DNA of 60,000 nucleotides. Origin: Hydractinia symbiolongicarpus. Lineage: Eukaryota > Cnidaria > Hydrozoa > Anthoathecata > Hydractiniidae. The stretch spans positions 15,192,001-15,252,000 of the forward strand of contig NC_079876.1 of NCBI RefSeq assembly GCF_029227915.1. Direction: 5' to 3'. A program made the position numbers and the translations under genes. The notes below the pieces were generated by a model that searched no databases, had not been told where the DNA came from, and worked only from the letters and a program-made list of their open reading frames with translations. Positions 54,696 to 60,000 of the stretch are shown in pieces (position 1 is the stretch's first letter; every line of letters starts with the position of its first letter).

Positions 54696-56349
54696 TTTCT
54701 ACATGTAAGATATAACATTAATCATGACAACTATATACCTTACTAAAAATTAAAATGGCCTATTTTAACATTGGAAAATTTCATGTTAAGTAAAAAAACA
54801 TATCTTTCAAAGGAAAAAATAAAAGTTCTTTTCAGTACTTTCTTCAGACCACATAAATGAAACATAAAATATTCATTTAATCAATTTTGATCATTTTGTG
54901 CAGTTGTGTTATTGCAACCATCCAAATGGCTTTTTAAGGTTTATCAGACTTAGGGTTATTTAGGAAAAGGGCTTGTCAGATCAGCTTAATGAATCCAAAA
55001 ATGGAGTCTGGAATCAACTTCTCCCTAACAGATTTTACATATATATTAAATGATTTGAAAAATAAGAAAAAAACACGGGAAAAGCTATATACTTGTAATT
55101 AATGATAACAAAATATAAAAAAATTTAAAATAGGTACATTTCAACCATTTGTTTTTTTACTCCACTCTAGATGAGGGAACAAACATCCTCTGCTATACCC
55201 TGGTCTATTACGCACACAACACACCGTAATAGCGAGGGATATGGGGGGTTTGGTATATTTGAAGCAGAGAAGTGGACAGAAAAAATTGTTATGTGTAATA
55301 ATATAGTTTTAAAGTTTTAATACGTAGTAGAATCTGTATTTTTTTGTTAGACATAATGGCCATACAGGTGACAAGAAGAAAATTTATGCAGGATTCTGCT
55401 TTAAATATTAAAGTTGTGTAAAATGGACAATTTTTAATAGAAGACAAGGAATGAAATAATAAAACTTTTTGAACAACAGTTTGACAAAATCCAAGTAAAC
55501 ATTCCTTTTAGAGCATAACTTTGTTTTCAGTTGAACATTATTTTGACTATCAGAGACAAGACAAGAGCCGTTAGTTAAATCACTTAGTGCTTGTGTTCAG
55601 GTTTCTGAAGGACAAAAGTCCCCCAATCCAAACTGACAAAATAATGCCTTTTCTAAAAATGTCTTTGTTTTAAAAAAAAAAATAGAAAAACTAAAATTTG
55701 TAGTATAAATCTGCTTTGGCAATATCAATCTTCTCATCAGATGGCAAGTAGTAGAACTAGTAGAATATATTTTTACCAACAATCTACAGTATATCAAGTA
55801 TTATATATAGTGGATCCTAGCAATGCAAATTTATTTTTATATATAAAAACATTGCAAAATTTTACTCGCTTTCGGCTGGCTAAAATTAGCATGACTTAAA
55901 AACTTGGGATTTACTATGCTGTACAGCTTTTCTAAAAAAACATATTTGCTGATTTGTGTTATTTTAATGCTTTTTGTAAGTCGGTTAGTTAAGCTAAATC
56001 ATGTGATTTACTTATTTTTAAAAGTTGTTATACGCATTCACATTAAGTATTTTGTGTGGTCGTTAATTTTGTGCCCTGTTAATTTCCTGGAATAAAGTAA
56101 TGAATTAAGGCAGAGAATAAGAAAAAAAAAGTTACATCTAATTTAAAGCCCTTATACGAGTTAATCTTAAAATGTTCATGACATATTAAAGAAAGAAACA
56201 TTCGTTTTGCAACTACACACTGCCAAAACCAAAAATTAAACCTAAAGATTGTGTCAGTATACTTTGATGTTTGCTGCTTTTTCTTATTGAAAATGGTAAC
56301 CAATTTTTTTAGCTTTGTATGTTTGTTTTATCTTAGCAGCCCTCCGAAT

Positions 56350-56432
56350 CCACAACGGCATTCAGCTTTTGCTGTCGTGAATGCCGTCATGATCGACCTC
56401 CACGACGAAAAAATTTTGCCGTTGTGGTTTAT
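56350..56432. repeat. Fold-back sequence with CCACAACGGC ends
   Basis: CCACAACGGC near 56,351 pairs with GCCGTTGTGG near 56,420, and CGGCATTCA pairs with TGAATGCCG inside it. Related blocks (TTGCCGTCGTGA) recur at 57,410-57,510, so this is probably a small inverted-repeat element family. Confidence 0.55.
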
Positions 56433-57111
56433 AGACTGCACAATAACAAAAGTACTCTTTCCAACTTACTAATCTTGCTAGCTAATTATTTTATTTCATC
56501 AAACAAGTCTTTGTTAGATCATACCGCTTATCAGTCTTTTTCAGGAATATTTGAATCAAGTAACGCGTGCAATGTTGCACATTCATATTGTGGTAGAAAA
56601 GTGGGGGACGTTTTGAATCGTGAACCCAAAACACGATGATCAAGCGTCTACATATAGCAACTCTCTCTCAATCTTATCTTCCTTTTCTACATGTCCGAAA
56701 TAGTATGCATGACTATACTGTCATTTTCATAACTTATTAGTTATTTTTAAGGTCATCACAAGCAAATAGGCAAAAATATGCTTCGTTTTCAAATTAAAAA
56801 AAATCTTTATACACGTGGTTTAAATAAAACTTCAAAATTCATTCGGAAAGTTCAGCTACATTTTAAAAAAATTTATACTAAAAAAAAATTATACCACACG
56901 TGGGTTTCGTTTTTAAATTGTTTCAATAACACTTGTGACATAATGAAAAAAAATCAATTAAATTCGGACCTGCTATGGTTTCCAATTGTTTTGTCAAATG
57001 AAGAAATTATCTAAAATTTAATCCATGATAAAATGTCTGTTCTGCCTGTAAGTGCAGTTTTGCGGACTTGCTTCATCCGTACTCCGTTGGCATTCACCTC
57101 CGCATTAGTTA

Positions 57112-57250
57112 AGAACCGCATGGCTGGATTTCTTGTGTAAGACCTGGTTACCAACGACCAAGGGGCCAAGGAAAAAAGATTCATGTCTATGTAGTTTACC
57201 TAAGTCAGGAGTCGGTGAATTAGCTAGGATGATCAGGTTGGCTATGAATA
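57112..57250 (+). repeat. Dispersed repeat, copy B (partner at 19,519)
   Basis: About 140 bp matching the reverse complement of 19,519-19,656, with shared blocks CCGCATGGCTGG, GTAAGACCTGGTTACCAAC and GATCAGGTTGGCTATGAA. Family unknown. Confidence 0.75.
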
Positions 57251-59848
57251 GGCTTGCTCGTGGATTAAAAGGACCAGGACTATTCAATAATTCTGAGATC
57301 TGAAAGTGGGGGGTATCCGACCAAGACGGAAATTTATCAGACGTTTTGTCCGCAAAAGATCGAAACAAGCTACATACATATCCAGTCTCCCCAATAAATT
57401 TAATTAGTCAGTTTTGCCGTCATTAAAATCTTTCACGACGTCAAAATGTTGCCGTCGTGATTTTTGTTTTGCCGTCGAAGCTGACTTAACAGTGGCAAAT
57501 TTTTGCTGTCGAACATTTTCGCTAATTCAGATGGCTGTCTTAGTATATATATACTTCCTTATAAATGTAAATAAAGCAAAAAAGATTTTCTTATATACTA
57601 ATGTTATAAGTGTTGCGAGATTATGCTGTTTTGAAGTGGAAGGTAAAGCTTCAAAGAAAAATCGCATTGGCAATAAGTTGCCAAGGTAAATCAGGAAATT
57701 TTGTAAATACATTGGCATTTGCTTTGACAATTTCTGAGTACTCACATGAAAAGGTTGCTGTACAAATTGATGGATTCTTTTGTTTACTTTTCCAGCAGTA
57801 AGCCCTTTTAAACTTTGGGTTCTACATGGCAGGAAAAAGATGAAGACGCTAGATGAAGCTAAAGGTATTATTAGGATTTTAAATGCATTAGTTTGATAGT
57901 TGAAAACCTGAAAACATTCCTTTGAGAAAAAATCCACAGAAAAAGACCTGTAGCATATTTTTTTCAAATAATTTTATAAAGTAACATTACTTTTTATTTA
58001 TTACAGATCCCAATATTATTAAACAAACTATAAAAAAAGCTATTCCACTTTATTGATTTCGTTTACAATCAGGGGGTAGCCAAAGAAAAAAAACACTTTA
58101 TAAAGAAAATTAAACTTTAGCGCTAACAAAAATGTCTGAAAATGCATATTTTTGGTGGTCACAGTGACGAGCAGGGATATAATATTTTTTTAAGTGCTGG
58201 TTTTAGTTACAATACATTATTTTTAACCTAGCCATATATATACCTACTTTTTAGCATCCAAATTTCATCTCAGTTCTAAATTTTTGTTGTGGTTTAAAGA
58301 CCACTTTTGGCAGAACACAAGGCCAAAAACAGGACAGCAAATAAATTGAAGCAATATACATTTTTTTAAGTTTACATTTTCCATGGTAAGCCCTTTTGGC
58401 TTTAACCATTGCGTGATAGGCAAAAAGATTTTGTAAAAAATTCAGTCCCCTATTTATAAAGAGGTGACCAGGTGAACAGCATGTTTTCTCTCAAATCATA
58501 ATGGCTACCCTGAGAAATAGGGGCCTGTAATAGGTTTAAAAGTATAGATGAGTTTCAATGTTTACATTTTTACAGGATTCTTGCGCATATACAGAAAAAA
58601 TCAGAAAAATCTACAGGCAAAAAAAATGCAGACCTTTTGTACTGTGGCTACATATAATATATATAATATATGATCAAATCTAAACTACATGCCAGCTATA
58701 TTCTAATTTCAAGATCAAAAGATGCCTCTACCTAAAAATAATGTTTGGAATGGACTGGTCCATGGCTTATTGGCCGCATATTTTGCCTATCGATTTGCGT
58801 AAAAGGTCTAGGGATTATAAAACAACAAGCATTGTGATGAAAGTTGTCTAGCTATAGAATAGAAATAAAATAGAGTATATTTATTTCACACAATAATCCA
58901 TTATTTTTTTACTCCCAGCAGAACTTTAAAACTATGCGTTTTGTGATTGACACACGTCGACATTTTTTGTGTCAACTTAAGTATGGAGGGTTCCCCTAAA
59001 CACTTAGCTAGCAAGCTCTAGCTAGCTAGCTAGTTCGCGAAGCAAATGCGTAACATTTTTGAAAAGGCAATTACGAAACTTTAGATTTAATCCAGCAAAG
59101 ATGGGAATATAACAGGAAGTTATTCTACCTATATATAATATAACTCAGTCGCAGAATTCAATCGGCCTGACGGTTTTCTCAAAATAAAATGTTATAACAA
59201 CCCAAGTCTTGTTGGGTTTCCACATGTTTCACAATGTTTTGGTAAGTCTGCGCCATTATGATTACGTTTACAGCACCGGTGCCGATCAAGTCAAACATTT
59301 TTATCTCCACTATAAACAGCTCATGTAGTCCGATCACATGAACTTCTAGTTTTGGCATGTTTTGTGGGCTGTTGCTTCAGTTCGTACGTCATGAAAACAA
59401 TCGCTAACTAATTATTCAATAGCGTGCAAATGAGTTTGGTTATTTCATTTGAATGTTGTGCATTAATAATTGTTAAGGTTGCTTCATAAATGTCGTTTTC
59501 ATGCAACGTTATTGTTATAATAATTTGTCAAACGAATTCATGGTTTTTCGTCACAAGCAGGGACTCATCTAGTTTGAAATCATTTATGTTTTGAAGCAAA
59601 GAGAAGACATCCTCGTTTCCGGGTTCTTTTGACACCTCTTTTTGATGATAGACGGAACGACGAAGGACAGCTTTAAAAATTTTCCCTCGTGAGAAAAGGA
59701 TGCAGAAAGACTCACATTTTTACTATCTTAATGGCCTAAAAAGTAAGAACTCTCTGATTGAAGTAAGACAGAAACGCGTTAGTTTTTAACATTAAGTATA
59801 AAAACATTCGGGAAAAAAACGCTAGCGGAAACTGCTAAATCAGTATTA

Positions 59849-59962
59849 GCAAACCTCGTCCTCAAGAATTCTTACCGTTTTAAAATTAAGAGCAGCAGCG
59901 ATGGCCTAACAGCTGTCAAGTAAGCGCCTACGGAATTGACCAACCTCGTCCCCAGGGTCTTG
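59849..59962 (+). repeat. Two copies of the AACCTCGTCCCCAGGG motif
   Basis: 59849-59870 (CAAACCTCGTCCTCAAGAAT) and 59939-59962 (CCAACCTCGTCCCCAGGGTC), both plus orientation, about 90 bp apart. The second matches the inferred consensus exactly. Confidence 0.55.
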
Positions 59963-60000
59963 TGACCCCTGAGCCGTTATTACGCCGCTATCAACGTCAT

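Larger units (their letters stand above)
54696..60000. other. Right-flank intergenic DNA, no convincing gene
   Basis: Should include the promoter and any 5' UTR exon of the TOPORS-like gene near its left end. Repeats at 56350-56432, 57112-57250, 57410-57510, 59849-59870 and 59939-59962 are noted separately. Open frames are short, AT-driven and not protein-like. A reading MQKDSHFYYLNGLK followed by GTAAGA at 59,700-59,746 could be a small first exon on the plus strand but cannot be supported. Confidence 0.5.

Noticed and set aside
57527-57967. 146-residue minus-strand frame
   Set aside because: No recognisable motif, no splice context, and composition matches surrounding AT-rich DNA.
59700-59746. 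Short first exon MQKDSHFYYLNGLK with GTAAGA donor
   Set aside because: Fourteen codons with a donor are expected by chance, and no downstream exon lies inside the window.

Overview
The window looks like nuclear DNA of an animal. It is AT-rich, has no operon-like gene packing, and its genes are split into many small exons by GT-AG introns. The gene families (mucolipin TRP channel, dihydropyrimidine dehydrogenase, TOPORS-type RING protein, probable neurensin-like membrane protein) point to a metazoan. The repeat types and base composition suggest a non-bilaterian, most likely a cnidarian, perhaps a hydrozoan. That placement is inference, not proof.

Layout. (1) 1-2,698: repeat-bearing intergenic DNA. 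(2) 2,699-17,427, minus strand: a 13-exon mucolipin/TRPML channel gene (667 aa model). (3) 17,428-21,327: intergenic, between two divergently transcribed genes. (4) 21,328-38,890, plus strand: a complete 21-exon DPYD gene (1,022 aa model) with all Fe-S, FAD, NADPH and catalytic motifs. (5) 38,891-42,132: intergenic. (6) 42,133-42,981, plus strand: a single-exon two-transmembrane protein resembling neurensin. (7) 42,982-44,782: convergent intergenic spacer with repeats. (8) 44,783-54,695, minus strand: a 10-exon TOPORS-like E3 ligase gene (1,211 aa model). (9) 54,696-60,000: no convincing gene, several repeats.

All three multi-exon models were built by hand. In each, every exon junction keeps the reading frame and the totals divide by three. 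The genes have no evident shared pathway: a lysosomal cation channel, cytosolic pyrimidine catabolism, a probable vesicle membrane protein and a nuclear SUMO/ubiquitin ligase.

Most notable points: (a) the RING finger of the TOPORS-like gene is interrupted by an intron with no usable GT-AG sites but with minor-spliceosome (U12-type) signals, apparently AT-AA; (b) a family of short Helitron-like elements (5' TC, 3' hairpin plus CTAG, inserted between A and T) has about ten copies or remnants here; (c) a 48-bp tandem repeat with coding-like substitutions lies inside a mucolipin intron on the opposite strand; (d) a perfect 31-bp inverted repeat sits just before a DPYD splice acceptor; (e) an exact 28-bp tandem duplication copies a DPYD splice donor. 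I saw no CRISPR array, phage, bacterial mobile element, rRNA or intact tRNA gene.
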